Positions 8,271 to 17,578 of a stretch of 64,000 bases of DNA are shown here, in pieces; position 1 is the first letter of the stretch; each line of letters begins with the position of its first letter. The stretch covers positions 364,001-428,000 of the forward strand of contig JACKNM010000003.1 of assembly GCA_024234875.1 (NCBI GenBank), given 5' to 3'. Under the pieces are notes generated by a model. The model saw only the letters and a program-made list of their open reading frames with translations. It did no database searches and was not told the origin of the DNA. This stretch comes from Ectothiorhodospiraceae bacterium (GTDB lineage: Bacteria; Pseudomonadota; Gammaproteobacteria; HK1). A program made the translations under genes and the position numbers.

Positions 8271-10136
8271 TCAGAGCAGGGTGTCCCCGGCGGCCGCCAC
8301 CCTGTCGGCCGCGGCCCGAGTACGGCCGGCGCGCGGGACGAGCAGCAGGTCACCGCGCCACAAGATCTCCTCGTCGAGGCGCGCCCTGACTCGGGCGGCG
8401 TGGCCGGGCCATCGCCTGGTGGTGAAGGCGATCACGACGACGGTGTGCTCCGGCGCGACCCTTATCCGCTTTCGGGCGACCCACGCGCGGTGGACGCCAC
8501 CGTCTGCCGCGAGCGTCTGGCGCAGGTAGTCCAGCTTCGCCGAGGACAGCTCGCTCGGCTCGAACGCGTCGCCGGCCGTCACCCCCGTACGCTCGACGGT
8601 TGCTTCCCGCAGCCGGTCGCGCTCCTCGTCGAGGCGCTGCTGCCACCCTCGCGACGCCTGCTCGTCGCCCATCCGCGACCAGTACGCGTGGATGAGCTCG
8701 CTCGCCGGGAACGCCAGTCGGAAGGTCGACGCGGCGTGCTCGAGGTGTGCGATGCCCGCCGGGTCGTCGCGGTCGAGGAGGAAGCGGCCGAGCTCGAACC
8801 GCACGTCCGGGTCGCCCGGCTCCCGACCCGCGAGCTCCCGATACAACGCCAGCGCCTCGGCGATGTCGCCGCGCCGAGCGGTCAGCGCGGCCAGCCGGAG
8901 CAGGTCGTACACGTCGAGACCCGCCCGCGGAACGTCGCGGATCGCGTCCAGGAAGTCCTCGTCGTCGCGGCCCTGCTCGCACTGCTCCCGCCAGAAGTCG
9001 GCGTTCTGCTCGACCCACCGTGCATCGAGGGCTGCGATCAGGCGATCCAGAGCCCCACCCAGCCAGGCATCGGCGGCGCTCGGGTCGACGTTGAAGCGCC
9101 GGCAGGGCGTGGCGCCGATGGCGGCCAGCCGATCACGCATCGACGGGTGCGTGTCGAGGGCTCCGGCGCGCACGGCCAGGGCGCGCTCGAGGTGATGGTC
9201 GAGCACGCCCGGCGCCGGCGTGTGGCTGCGATGGAAGCGAGCCAGCCCGGCGTAGGGAGCGGGCCTGGGCTCGTGGTGCGCGCGCGCGATCAGCGGGCGC
9301 CAGTACAGCTCGCCTGCCACATCGTCGCGCACGGCGGCTGCGAGGCTCGAGGCGGCGACCTCGGGCGAGGTGGCCGCGACCGCCATTGCATCCGCCTCGA
9401 GCTCGACCGCGCGCATCAGCGGCAGTGCGAAAGCGTCGAACGACCCCATGTACCACTTGAAGCACCGATCGAGGATGCCCGCTCCGAGCGCATCGTCGGT
9501 GTCGTAATCCGCCGCCTGTCGCCGCGTGATCGAGAGCACGCGGGAGACCCATCGCGAGAATCCACACCGCAGCCCCACGAGGTGCGCGGCCTCGTGGGCG
9601 ACGACCGCGCGCATCTCCTGCGGGGTCACCGCCATCATCAGCGGCAGACCGAGGGTCAGCGTGTTTCGGGTCCATCCGGGGATGCCGAACCGGGTCATCG
9701 AGGCGTTGAACTCGTCGTCGACGAGGACCTCGTGAATGCGCGGCAGACCGAGGTCGGCGCGCAGGGACGCGATCTCGGCGAACAGCACCGGCGCATCGGC
9801 CGCGGTGATCGAGAGACTCTTCGGGCGCCGGGCGCGCATCCACAGCCGTAACGCGATCAGCAGAGCCGCCACCACGAAGGCGACGATGACGGGACTCCAC
9901 CACGACAGCACCAGCAGCGCGGCGCACAACCATGCGACCCGCACACCGTGATCGACCACCACCGCGTGCACCGGCACCACCCAGTAGGCGAGCAACTCTC
10001 CGAGTAGGGTGAGGATTCCGAGCCGCATCCAGTATCGGTGGGGCGATACCGTGCGCATCCGCTCGGCGTCTCGAAACCTCGCGACGTATCGCTCGCGTCG
10101 CTCGCTGGTGGAGGAGGTCCAGGGCCGGACTCGCAT
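8271..10136 (-). CDS. M48 family metalloprotease with N-terminal membrane anchor
   Basis: A 621-residue protein. Two to three hydrophobic helices at about residues 37-98 anchor it, followed by an M48 peptidase domain with the zinc motif HEAAH at 181-185 and the third-ligand region ELEADAMAV further on. The second half (roughly 340-621) is not protease-like: it reads as alpha-helical repeats (a TPR-like stretch ALYRELAGREPGDPDVRFELG) and is much longer than in HtpX. It may act in membrane protein quality control, by family analogy only. Start at ATG 10136 (MRVRPWT); the frame is open upstream but crosses the promoter region shared with the divergent SDR gene. Confidence 0.78.
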   Translation of the reverse strand: MRVRPWTSSTSERRERYVARFRDAERMRTVSPHRYWMRLGILTLLGELLAYWVVPVHAVVVDHGVRVAWLCAALLVLSWWSPVIVAFVVAALLIALRLWMRARRPKSLSITAADAPVLFAEIASLRADLGLPRIHEVLVDDEFNASMTRFGIPGWTRNTLTLGLPLMMAVTPQEMRAVVAHEAAHLVGLRCGFSRWVSRVLSITRRQAADYDTDDALGAGILDRCFKWYMGSFDAFALPLMRAVELEADAMAVAATSPEVAASSLAAAVRDDVAGELYWRPLIARAHHEPRPAPYAGLARFHRSHTPAPGVLDHHLERALAVRAGALDTHPSMRDRLAAIGATPCRRFNVDPSAADAWLGGALDRLIAALDARWVEQNADFWREQCEQGRDDEDFLDAIRDVPRAGLDVYDLLRLAALTARRGDIAEALALYRELAGREPGDPDVRFELGRFLLDRDDPAGIAHLEHAASTFRLAFPASELIHAYWSRMGDEQASRGWQQRLDEERDRLREATVERTGVTAGDAFEPSELSSAKLDYLRQTLAADGGVHRAWVARKRIRVAPEHTVVVIAFTTRRWPGHAARVRARLDEEILWRGDLLLVPRAGRTRAAADRVAAAGDTLL

Positions 10137-10283
10137 CGTCGTCTCCGCTCGGGCGTCCTGCCCGCGGCCGAGAAGCATACGCGCGACCGCCTCGTCCGGC
10201 GGTGTAATCTGGCACCGATGCATGCCGGGTGGCGAGGTGGACGGACATCCGGCGGAGCAGCGCTCACCGAGAGGCGTCACGAG

Positions 10284-11096
10284 ATGGAGCATCGATTCGC
10301 CGGCCGCGTGCTGCTACTCACCGGCGCCGCCGCGTCTCGCCGCGATCGGCAGATGGGGTTTGCCGGTGCGACCGCCTGGCGGTTTCTCGCCGAGGGCGGC
10401 GCGGGTGTCGTGTTGACCGACGTTGCCGACGAGCCGGGCGAGGCGAGTGCCGAGCAGATGCGTGATGCCGGTCACGCGGCCCTCTACCACCACCTCGACG
10501 TCACCGACGAGCGACAGTGGTCGGCCGTGGTGGGGGCGACGCTGGAGCGCTTCGGGCGGCTCGACTATCTCGTCAACATCGCCGGCATCATCGACCGTGA
10601 AGGTCTGCTCGACGTGAGCCCGGATCACTGGCGGCACACCATGGAGGTGAGCACGCTCGGGGTCTTTCTCGGTACCCGTGCGGTCGCCGAGCCGATGTCG
10701 AGCGGGGGAGGCGGCGCCATCGTCTACCTCGCGTCGATGGCTGCCCACCGCGGCGCGGCCGGCTACGGCAGCGCCTATGCGTTCTCGCGCAGCGGCATGC
10801 TCAACTTCGCGCGCTCGGCCGCGCTGCAGCTCGCGGATCGAGCCATCCGGGTCAACGTGGTCTCCCCGGGCTGGGTCCGCACGCCGTTCACCGAGGCGCT
10901 CCACGCCGATCCGGTGCAGCGCGACTACCGCAGCGCCCGCGTACCGCTCGCGCGCTGGGGCGAGCCGCGAGAGATCGCCGCCGGCGTCCTGTTCTTGCTG
11001 AGCGACGACGCGAGCTACGTCACCGGCAGCGAGCTGCTGATCGACGGCGGGGTGTGCGCGGGCGAGCGCCGACCCCCGATTGCATCGCAGTCTTGA
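10284..11096 (+). CDS. Short-chain dehydrogenase/reductase (SDR) with altered catalytic lysine
   Basis: A 270-residue Rossmann-fold SDR: the nucleotide site begins LLLTGAAA, followed by LDVTDER, the NIAGI stretch, LASMAA (catalytic Ser), YAFSR (catalytic Tyr), RVNVVSPGWV and the C-terminal YVTGSELLIDGG. Two features are odd. The usual TGxxxGxG loop is lengthened (SRRDRQ before MGFAGATA), and the YxxxK lysine is replaced by arginine (YAFSR). Class members oxidise alcohols or reduce ketones with NAD(P)H; activity here is uncertain because the Tyr-Lys pair is broken. Start at ATG 10284 (MEHRFAG). The frame is open upstream without family features. It converges on apbE with a 12-bp gap. Confidence 0.8.
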   Translation: MEHRFAGRVLLLTGAAASRRDRQMGFAGATAWRFLAEGGAGVVLTDVADEPGEASAEQMRDAGHAALYHHLDVTDERQWSAVVGATLERFGRLDYLVNIAGIIDREGLLDVSPDHWRHTMEVSTLGVFLGTRAVAEPMSSGGGGAIVYLASMAAHRGAAGYGSAYAFSRSGMLNFARSAALQLADRAIRVNVVSPGWVRTPFTEALHADPVQRDYRSARVPLARWGEPREIAAGVLFLLSDDASYVTGSELLIDGGVCAGERRPPIASQS

Positions 11097-11108
11097 GTGC
11101 GTCGGCAC

Positions 11109-12074
11109 TCAGATCCTTCTGACCGGACCGTCGACCAACAACACCTCGACATCGTCGAATGCGCGCGCGAGCGCCGCGATTCGCTCGCGCGCAAGAGAGG
11201 CGCAGGCCGTCGAGAGCGCGTCGGCCAGCGCCGCGGTCGGGGCCTGGACGGTAACCGAGGCGTAGCGGTTCGCGCTCGCGCCGCGCAAGGGATCGAGCAG
11301 GTGGTGGTGGCGACCGCTCGGCTCGAACACGAAACCGGTCGGCGCGGAGGTCGCGACCGCGCGGGGGCGGTCGAGGGCGATGACCTGCTCGATGCCGCTC
11401 GCCCCCTTCACGCCGACGCGCCAGCCGCCGCTGCCGGCACGAACCTCGCCCGCGTCGACGAGCACGCGGTCGAGGCCGTGCTCACTCATCACTCGCACCA
11501 CGCGGTCGGTGACGAAGCCCTGCGCGATGCCGTTGAGGGTGATGGCGCGAAGCGCGCCGCCGAGGCGCACGCGGTCGGTGTCGCTCTCGATGTCGCGGTA
11601 GCCGACGTGTGCGAGGGTCGCCTCGACCGCGCTCGCGGTGGGGCCGCGAGGGTCCGCATCGGCGCGCGAGAAGTGCCGCTGGTACAGCGTCCACAGCGGC
11701 TGCACGCTGACGTCGAAGGCGCCGTCGCTCGCGTCGCCCACACGGCGGGCGAGCGCGAGCACCTCCACCAGCTCCGGTGGCGGCTGGTCGAGCACCCGGT
11801 GGCGGTTCAGCCGCGACAACGCCGAGCTCGGGTCGAACAGGCTGAACACGCGCTCGAGCCGGCGTATCTCGTCGACACATCGCTCGACCACGCTCCGCGC
11901 CACGGCGCGCTCGGGATGCTCCACGACGAGGCTCGCGCGCGCGCCCATCGCCACACCCCGCCAGGTCCAGCGCGGGGTGGCGCACGCCGCCCTCCACGGC
12001 GCCACGGCAGCCGACGCCGCGAGCGTCGCCGCGACCACGAATCGCCGACGTGACCAGCCATGCCCATGGGTCAT
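11109..12074 (-). CDS. apbE: FAD:protein FMN transferase (ApbE/NosX), last gene of the nos operon
   Basis: A 321-residue ApbE-family protein with a twin-arginine-like signal (WSRRRFVVAATLAAS). Its flavin-transfer core includes VFSLFDPSSALSRLN, TLNGIAQGFVTDRV and DAGEVRAGSGGWRVGV. In nos clusters this role (NosX) is to attach FMN to the threonine of NosR on the periplasmic side, using FAD and Mg2+. The window's NosR has the matching SGAT motif. Its ATG overlaps the nosL stop by 4 bp, so it is translationally coupled and is the last gene of nosRZDFYL-apbE. Length is normal (about 310-340). Confidence 0.88.
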   Translation of the reverse strand: MTHGHGWSRRRFVVAATLAASAAVAPWRAACATPRWTWRGVAMGARASLVVEHPERAVARSVVERCVDEIRRLERVFSLFDPSSALSRLNRHRVLDQPPPELVEVLALARRVGDASDGAFDVSVQPLWTLYQRHFSRADADPRGPTASAVEATLAHVGYRDIESDTDRVRLGGALRAITLNGIAQGFVTDRVVRVMSEHGLDRVLVDAGEVRAGSGGWRVGVKGASGIEQVIALDRPRAVATSAPTGFVFEPSGRHHHLLDPLRGASANRYASVTVQAPTAALADALSTACASLARERIAALARAFDDVEVLLVDGPVRRI

Positions 12075-12586
12075 CGGTTGGCTCCTGAGGTCTCGGTGCG
12101 GCCGAGCACCGCATCGCGCGGGATGTCGTCGAAGCCGAGGACGACGCCGCCGTGCTCGTCGGCGAAGCGTCGTGCGGCATCGCGCTCGGCGAAGGGGATC
12201 GTCTCCGCTGCGCCCATGCCACCAGCACGTGTGCTACCGACCACGTACCAGGCCCGGCGTGCCTCGATCCAGGTCCCGGGCTCCGGCCTCGCCCAGCTCG
12301 CGCGACCCATGTCGTTCACGAAGATGGCGTCGATGGGCCACGGCTCGTCGGGAAGAAGCGCAAAGGCCAGGGTGTCGCGGACCGAGGTGAACCACAGCGG
12401 CTCGGCTCGTCCGCGCAGGTGCACCTGGCCCTTCGGTCCCGCGTGCTCGAGCAAGGACATGCCGCAGAAGTGACCGCTGGCGTCGGCGCCCGGCTCGAGT
12501 GGCGCAGGTGGCACCGCGGCGCCGGAGTCGTCGCCGCAGCCCGAGAGGCCGAGCATGGCGACGAGGACGATCGCTCGCCACGTCAT
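12071..12586 (-). CDS. nosL: NosL copper chaperone lipoprotein
   Basis: A 171-residue lipoprotein with a signal ending in the lipobox LSGC. The mature part has the CGM motif (GHFCGMSLLEH) and the FVNDMGRASW and ARPEPGTWIEA stretches of the NosL family. NosL is an outer-membrane-anchored Cu(I) protein that supplies copper for the CuZ site of NosZ. The ATG at 12586 has a strong upstream Shine-Dalgarno (GGGAGGT). It starts 3 bp after nosY ends and overlaps apbE by 4 bp. Confidence 0.9.
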   Translation of the reverse strand: MTWRAIVLVAMLGLSGCGDDSGAAVPPAPLEPGADASGHFCGMSLLEHAGPKGQVHLRGRAEPLWFTSVRDTLAFALLPDEPWPIDAIFVNDMGRASWARPEPGTWIEARRAWYVVGSTRAGGMGAAETIPFAERDAARRFADEHGGVVLGFDDIPRDAVLGRTETSGANR

Positions 12587-12588
12587 CC

Positions 12589-13413
12589 TCAGACCTCCCG
12601 CCGATGAAAGAGGGCGACCGCCAGCCCGAGCGGCGCCAGGATCCAACAGCCAATCGAGGCCACCAGCAACGGACGGCCGAGTCCGGCCTCGGCCGCGAGA
12701 CCGGTCATTCCCGACACCGCCGCCACCGCGTCCACGCTCGCGAGCGTGAGCAGCCGATAGGCGTCCGTCGGGTTCACGACCAGAGCAGCGCCGAGCATCG
12801 CCTGATCGATGCGGTGACTCTCGTCGAGCACCAGCAGGCCGAGCAGTGCGAGGTCGTAGAGCACGACCAGCCCGAGCCAGACCGCGATGCAGATGCCGAT
12901 GGCCGTGGCGCGCTCGCGTGCGAGCGCGCTCACCAGGCAACCGACGGCGAGGAACGCGGCGCCGAGCGCAAGCGAGGCGCCGGTCATTGCGGCGTAGAGC
13001 TGCCATCCCTCCGCGCTCCCGCCGCGGTAGCCGACCAGGACGCCCGCGCCGCCATAGCCGAGCGCGAGCGCCAGTCCGAGCACCACCAGATAGCCGACGA
13101 ACTTGCCGATCACGACTTGCCAGCGCGACACCGGGTAGGTGAGGAGCAGGTTGAGCGTGCCGCGCTCTGCCTCTCCGACCAGGCCGTCGAAGGACAGCAG
13201 CAACGCCAGCAAGGGCACGAGGTAGACGCTCAGGCTCGACAGGTTGGCCACCGCGATGGCCAGCGCGGCGGTTCGGGTCTCGCCGCCGGGCGTGGCGCCG
13301 ACGAATGCGAGCGCCACCGCGAGCCCACCGAGCGAGAGCGCGGCGGCGAGGAACCAGCGATTGCGCAGTGCCTCCGCGATCTCGCGGCCGGCGAGAATCA
13401 GCACCTCCCTCAT
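12589..13413 (-). CDS. nosY: NosY ABC transporter permease
   Basis: A 274-residue integral membrane protein with six hydrophobic helices and the ABC-2 signature region GLVGEAERGTLNLLLTYPVS. In nos clusters NosY pairs with the NosF ATPase and works with periplasmic NosD in maturing the copper-sulfide CuZ centre of NosZ. The ATG at 13413 overlaps the nosF stop by 4 bp and the gene stops 3 bp before nosL, so all are one transcript. Confidence 0.9.
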   Translation of the reverse strand: MREVLILAGREIAEALRNRWFLAAALSLGGLAVALAFVGATPGGETRTAALAIAVANLSSLSVYLVPLLALLLSFDGLVGEAERGTLNLLLTYPVSRWQVVIGKFVGYLVVLGLALALGYGGAGVLVGYRGGSAEGWQLYAAMTGASLALGAAFLAVGCLVSALARERATAIGICIAVWLGLVVLYDLALLGLLVLDESHRIDQAMLGAALVVNPTDAYRLLTLASVDAVAAVSGMTGLAAEAGLGRPLLVASIGCWILAPLGLAVALFHRREV

Positions 13414-14336
13414 CGCTGTTCCTCTCCTTCGCTGAAGAACCGATACACCTCGTCCAGCGGTGGCGCAATGACCTCCACGTCGTGCACCGCGAGCCCGGCA
13501 TCGGCGACGCGGCGCAGCAATGGCATCTTCTGCCCGGTCGGGCAGGCGAGGTCGATCTCGCATCCGTTCACGTGCGCGAGCGCGGTGGGCGAGTCGAGCA
13601 TCTCGGCGATCCGAGGTGCTGCCCCGCGCTCGACCCGCAACCGGATGCGCACCGGCACGCCCGCGCGTGCGCGCAGCTCGTCGAGGGTACCGAGGGCCAC
13701 CAGTCGGCCTCCACGCAACACCGCGATGCGGTCCGACCGGGTCTCGATCTCGGCCAGTGAGTGCGAGGACAGCAGCATGGTCGCACCGCTCGTGTGCAGC
13801 CCGTCCAGCCGGGTGTAGAACTCGTGTCGGAGCACCGGGTCGAGCCCGGTGGTCGGCTCGTCGAGCACCAGCACCGCCGGCGAGCCGAGCAGCGCCTGCG
13901 CGAGCCCGAGGCGCTGGCGCATGCCCTTCGAGTAGGTCCGCACGGGGCGATGCATCGCGTCGGCGAGCCCCACCTCCTCGAGCAAGGCGTCGCAACGGGA
14001 GACGTCCGCGCGCTTGAGCCGCGCGTAGAAGCGCAAGCTCGCGCGCCCGCTGATGCCACCCTGGAAGGCAACGTTCTCCGGAAGGTACCCGAGCCGTCGG
14101 CGCAGCTCGCGACTGCCGCGAGCTCCGGGGTCGACGCCGCAGACCCGCACGCTACCGGAATCCGGACGGGTGAGCCCGAGCACGAGCTTCATGAGTGTCG
14201 TCTTGCCGGCGCCGTTGTGGCCGATGAGGGCCACCCGCTCGCCCGGCTCGACGCGCAGGTCCACCCCTTCGAGTGCGGCGCGGGCGCCATAGCGCTTGCC
14301 GGCACCGCCGAGCACGATGTCGTTGCCCCGGCTCAT
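13410..14336 (-). CDS. nosF: NosF ABC transporter ATPase
   Basis: A 308-residue ABC ATPase: Walker A GHNGAGKTT, signature TYSKGMRQRLGL, Walker B VLVLDEPTTGLD, and the switch His in SSHSLAE. About 90 residues follow the nucleotide domain, as in other NosF proteins. It energises the NosFY complex that serves NosZ maturation. The ATG at 14336 overlaps the nosD stop by 4 bp, and the gene overlaps nosY by 4 bp. Confidence 0.92.
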   Translation of the reverse strand: MSRGNDIVLGGAGKRYGARAALEGVDLRVEPGERVALIGHNGAGKTTLMKLVLGLTRPDSGSVRVCGVDPGARGSRELRRRLGYLPENVAFQGGISGRASLRFYARLKRADVSRCDALLEEVGLADAMHRPVRTYSKGMRQRLGLAQALLGSPAVLVLDEPTTGLDPVLRHEFYTRLDGLHTSGATMLLSSHSLAEIETRSDRIAVLRGGRLVALGTLDELRARAGVPVRIRLRVERGAAPRIAEMLDSPTALAHVNGCEIDLACPTGQKMPLLRRVADAGLAVHDVEVIAPPLDEVYRFFSEGEEQR

Positions 14337-15589
14337 CGGCGGGTCTCCGGTGGCGGGCTCATCAGCGGCGCGCTGTCCCGAACGCCCCCTGGGTGCAGTC
14401 CGGGAAATTGCGACTGGGCGGCGGCGAGCAGGTGCATGGCCGGGCTGGCGAGCAACAGCCTCGCCAGCGGGTGTCGCCAGACCAGGTGGTCGACGAGGTC
14501 GTTCGGCCGATACGGTCGCTCGGCGATACCGTCGCCGTTCAGGTCGAAGTCGGTGTTGTCGCTCCAGTAGTTGCCGCGCCCGTCGGCGGACCACTCCACC
14601 ACCCGGGTGCCGACGTACTTGACCTGGTTCCGGTTGGCGACGAACGCGTTGCCGGCGATGGTGTTGCCCTCCGAGCCGGCGGTGAAGTGGATGCCTGTCT
14701 CGCAGCCCTCGAAGCGGTTGCCGGAGAGCACGTTGCCGTTGGCGTTGTAGAGGAACACGCACTTCTCGGCCGCGGGAAGAACGCGGTTGCCGCGAATGTG
14801 CGAGTCGTTGGCGTAGTTGAACAGCAGACCGCGATCGCGATCGCCGTCGCTCACGTTGCCCAGAACCTCGATGCGGTGCGAGAACATGATGGCGTAGCCG
14901 ATGTGGTTTCCGCGCGAGACGTTGGCGCTCACCTCACTGTCGTCGGTGTACATGTAGTGCACCGCGAAGCGCAGCTCGCTCAGCCGATTGCCGCGAAACA
15001 CGTTGCCGCGACTGGTGGTGACGAAGATCCCGTCGCGACCGAAGCGGATGTCGTTGTCGGCGACGACCGAGCCGGGCGCATTCCACACCTGCACGCCGTT
15101 GCCACGCTCGTTCATGCGGAGATCGCGTCTGCCCTCGATGCGGTTGTCGCTCACCCGCGCATCACGGGGACCCTTGAGATTGACGCCGATGAGGTTGCCG
15201 AGGAGCCGGTTGGCCTCGATGCGAGCGCGCTCGCCGCGGGCGGTGACGAAGACCCCGCTGTCCTCACTGGCGAGCGTGAGCCCGGAGCCGGTGACGGTGA
15301 CGCCGGAAAGTCTGACGTCCGGGGCGTCGACGGTGACCACCCGGCCGTGGCCGGGGCCGACGATGCGCGCCCCGGCACGACCCTCGATGGTGAGGGGCCG
15401 GTCGATGACGACCGGTCCGGCGTGGTCACCCGGGAGGAGCACCAGGGTATCGCCGGGCGCGGCCGCGGCGAGGGCGCGGACCAGGGCGTCGTCGCCAGGC
15501 GCCACCTCGCGCTCCGCGCCCCCGGCCGTGGCCGACACGAGCGAGAGGGTCAGCAACAGCGACCGACCCGCTCGTGCCACCACGCCCAT
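14333..15589 (-). CDS. nosD: NosD periplasmic copper-enzyme maturation protein
   Basis: A 418-residue periplasmic protein with a Sec signal (SLLLTLSLVSATAGGA) and a right-handed beta-helix body with repeated G-N-x-I/L turns (for example NRLLGNLIGVNLKG and NYANDSHIRGN). Family-typical YMYTDDSEVSAN, EWSADGRGNYWSDN and RPYRPNDLVDH stretches lie toward the C-terminus. NosD partners NosFY to build the CuZ site of NosZ. The ATG at 15589 is used; a GTG one codon upstream is also open. The start lies 10 bp after nosZ, and the gene overlaps nosF by 4 bp. Confidence 0.92.
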   Translation of the reverse strand: MGVVARAGRSLLLTLSLVSATAGGAEREVAPGDDALVRALAAAAPGDTLVLLPGDHAGPVVIDRPLTIEGRAGARIVGPGHGRVVTVDAPDVRLSGVTVTGSGLTLASEDSGVFVTARGERARIEANRLLGNLIGVNLKGPRDARVSDNRIEGRRDLRMNERGNGVQVWNAPGSVVADNDIRFGRDGIFVTTSRGNVFRGNRLSELRFAVHYMYTDDSEVSANVSRGNHIGYAIMFSHRIEVLGNVSDGDRDRGLLFNYANDSHIRGNRVLPAAEKCVFLYNANGNVLSGNRFEGCETGIHFTAGSEGNTIAGNAFVANRNQVKYVGTRVVEWSADGRGNYWSDNTDFDLNGDGIAERPYRPNDLVDHLVWRHPLARLLLASPAMHLLAAAQSQFPGLHPGGVRDSAPLMSPPPETRR

Positions 15590-15599
15590 CACGCGCCCC

Positions 15600-17507
15600 T
15601 CATGCCGACTTCGGCTCGACCAACATGCGCCCGCGCATCTCCATGTGCAGGGCGTGGCAGAACCACTGGCAGTAGTACCAGTGCACGCCGGGTCGATCGG
15701 CCTTGAAGGTCACCGAGGCGGTGGCCTGCGGTCCGATCTCCATGGCGACGCCGTAGTTGGCGATGGTCAGGCCGTGGGTGAGATCGTCGACCTGATCGAG
15801 GTTGGTGACGTAGACGGTCACCTCGTCACCCTGCTTCACCCGGAAGTCGGTGAGCCCGAAATTGGGGGCGAGCGACCACATGTAGACGCGGACCTTGTCG
15901 CCGTCGCGGACCACCTTGGCGTCCTTCTCCAGGGTCACCCCGTCGGCCTTCGCCTGGGCCACCGCGTCGGCGAAGATGGGGTCGTCACGCCTCCAGACCT
16001 TGCTCGGATTCACCTTGTCGGCACGCACGATGATGCAGTCGTGGGGCTCGGCGAAGGTCGGTCCGTCGTGCACCACCTTCATCCGCTCGCCAGTGATGTC
16101 GATGAGCTGCTCGTTCTCCGGTTTCAGCGGCCCCACGTTGATGAAGCGGTCCTTGGAGAACTTGTTGAGCGACACCAGCCAGCGCCCGTCCGCCTCCTTG
16201 GTCTCGCCCATCGAGGTGTGGTTGTGCCCGGGCTGGTACTGCACGTCGACCTTCTCGAGCACCGGGTCGACATTCTCGCCGTTGAACTTGCGGATGGCGG
16301 CGTCGACGTTCCACTTCGCGACCTGGCTGTCGAGGAACAGCGTGGTGAACGCGTTTCCCTTGCCGTCGAATGCGGTGTGCAGCGGACCGAGGCCGAGCTC
16401 CGGCTCGGCCACGATGCACCCGCGCGGCTCGATCCGGTCGGCGAAGACGTCGGGCACCTTGCGCACGTCGATCACCGACACCGTCGGCGACAGCTTGCCG
16501 TTGATCACCACGTACTTGCCGTCCGGCGCGGTGTTGCACCCGTGAGGGCTGTTGGAGATGGGCACGTAACGGGTGTACCTCGAGCCCTTGCGGCCGTCGA
16601 CGACGGGGACCCCGGACATCTCTTTGAAGTCTCCGGCGGCGACGGCGCCCTCGATGGCCTTGATGTCGAAGATGACGCAATGATCCTGCTCGGCCCTGGT
16701 CATCTCCGCCAGAGTCACGCCTTCCTCGGAGTTGTAGCAGGTGGAGAAGGCGTACAGGCCCTGGTAGTCGGCATCGCAGTTGTCGAGGTTTCCGCTGACC
16801 AGAACTTGCCAGGCGATCTTCATCGTGTCGCCGTCGATGGCGGTGAACACCGAGTGGTACTTGGTCGGGTCGTCGAGGTCGCGTCCGTCGTTCGGGATCG
16901 GCACCCGGTGCTCGCCGTTGGCGAAGACGTAGCCGGTGCGCGGGTACTTCTGAGGACGCATGCCGTGGATGTCGGCCGCGTTCGGGATCTCGATGATCTT
17001 GTCGACCTTCATCACGTCGCAACGGATGCGCGCGACGCGGGTGTTCGCCTTGTCGTTGATCCAGAGATAGCGTCCGTCGTAGGTGCCGTCGGTGAACGAC
17101 ATGTGCGGATGGTGGGCGTCACCGTTCATCCACACCCCACCGTTGCTCGCCAGGTACTCGCGTGTCTCGGGCAGCAGGCCCTCGGTGAGGATCTTGCGGC
17201 TCTCGTTGGTCATCCCCCAGCCGGTGGCACTGCAGCGGTTGAACACCGGAATGCGCATCAGCTCGCGCATCGACGGGAGGCCGAGAATGCGGACCTCGCC
17301 GGTCTGGCCGCTGCTCCAGAAGCCGTAGTACTCGTCGAGATCGCCCGGGCCGACGTTTGCGCTGCTGTCCGCGGCGGCGCGCGCCGCGCGAGGGGTGAGC
17401 GTTCCGCCGACAGTGACGCCTGCGGCGCCGGCCACGGCTGCCGCCGCGGAGCGGCCAATGAGCTCGCGTCGTGATAGCTTGTCCTGTCGCTTCGTGCTGT
17501 CGTTCAT
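15600..17507 (-). CDS. nosZ: Nitrous oxide reductase NosZ, clade I (Tat-exported)
   Basis: A 635-residue multicopper enzyme that reduces N2O to N2 in the periplasm. It has a Tat signal (S-R-R-E-L at residues 12-16). Histidine-rich motifs that build CuZ are visible (DAHHPHMS, GHNHTSMGET, AEPHDC), and the CuA site CQWFCHALHMEM lies at the C-terminus. Length is typical of the clade I enzyme (about 640). ATG 17507 is preferred because GGAGGC lies about 8-9 bases upstream and because it places the Tat motif normally. A second ATG at 17582, overlapping the nosR stop by 4 bp, would add 25 residues. It is the second gene of the nos operon. Confidence 0.95.
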   Translation of the reverse strand: MNDSTKRQDKLSRRELIGRSAAAAVAGAAGVTVGGTLTPRAARAAADSSANVGPGDLDEYYGFWSSGQTGEVRILGLPSMRELMRIPVFNRCSATGWGMTNESRKILTEGLLPETREYLASNGGVWMNGDAHHPHMSFTDGTYDGRYLWINDKANTRVARIRCDVMKVDKIIEIPNAADIHGMRPQKYPRTGYVFANGEHRVPIPNDGRDLDDPTKYHSVFTAIDGDTMKIAWQVLVSGNLDNCDADYQGLYAFSTCYNSEEGVTLAEMTRAEQDHCVIFDIKAIEGAVAAGDFKEMSGVPVVDGRKGSRYTRYVPISNSPHGCNTAPDGKYVVINGKLSPTVSVIDVRKVPDVFADRIEPRGCIVAEPELGLGPLHTAFDGKGNAFTTLFLDSQVAKWNVDAAIRKFNGENVDPVLEKVDVQYQPGHNHTSMGETKEADGRWLVSLNKFSKDRFINVGPLKPENEQLIDITGERMKVVHDGPTFAEPHDCIIVRADKVNPSKVWRRDDPIFADAVAQAKADGVTLEKDAKVVRDGDKVRVYMWSLAPNFGLTDFRVKQGDEVTVYVTNLDQVDDLTHGLTIANYGVAMEIGPQATASVTFKADRPGVHWYYCQWFCHALHMEMRGRMLVEPKSA

Positions 17508-17578
17508 TTCGCTTCTGCCTCCGTCATCGGCTGCCACTGCGGGGCGGCGACGCTCGCCGTCCCGGTCGAATCGATGGG

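Noticed and set aside
14273..17474. Long plus-strand open frames (477 and 828 codons) opposite nosD and nosZ
   Set aside because: Exact antisense of well-supported nos genes; the Val/His/Asp-rich composition reflects GC-rich third positions, with no family features.
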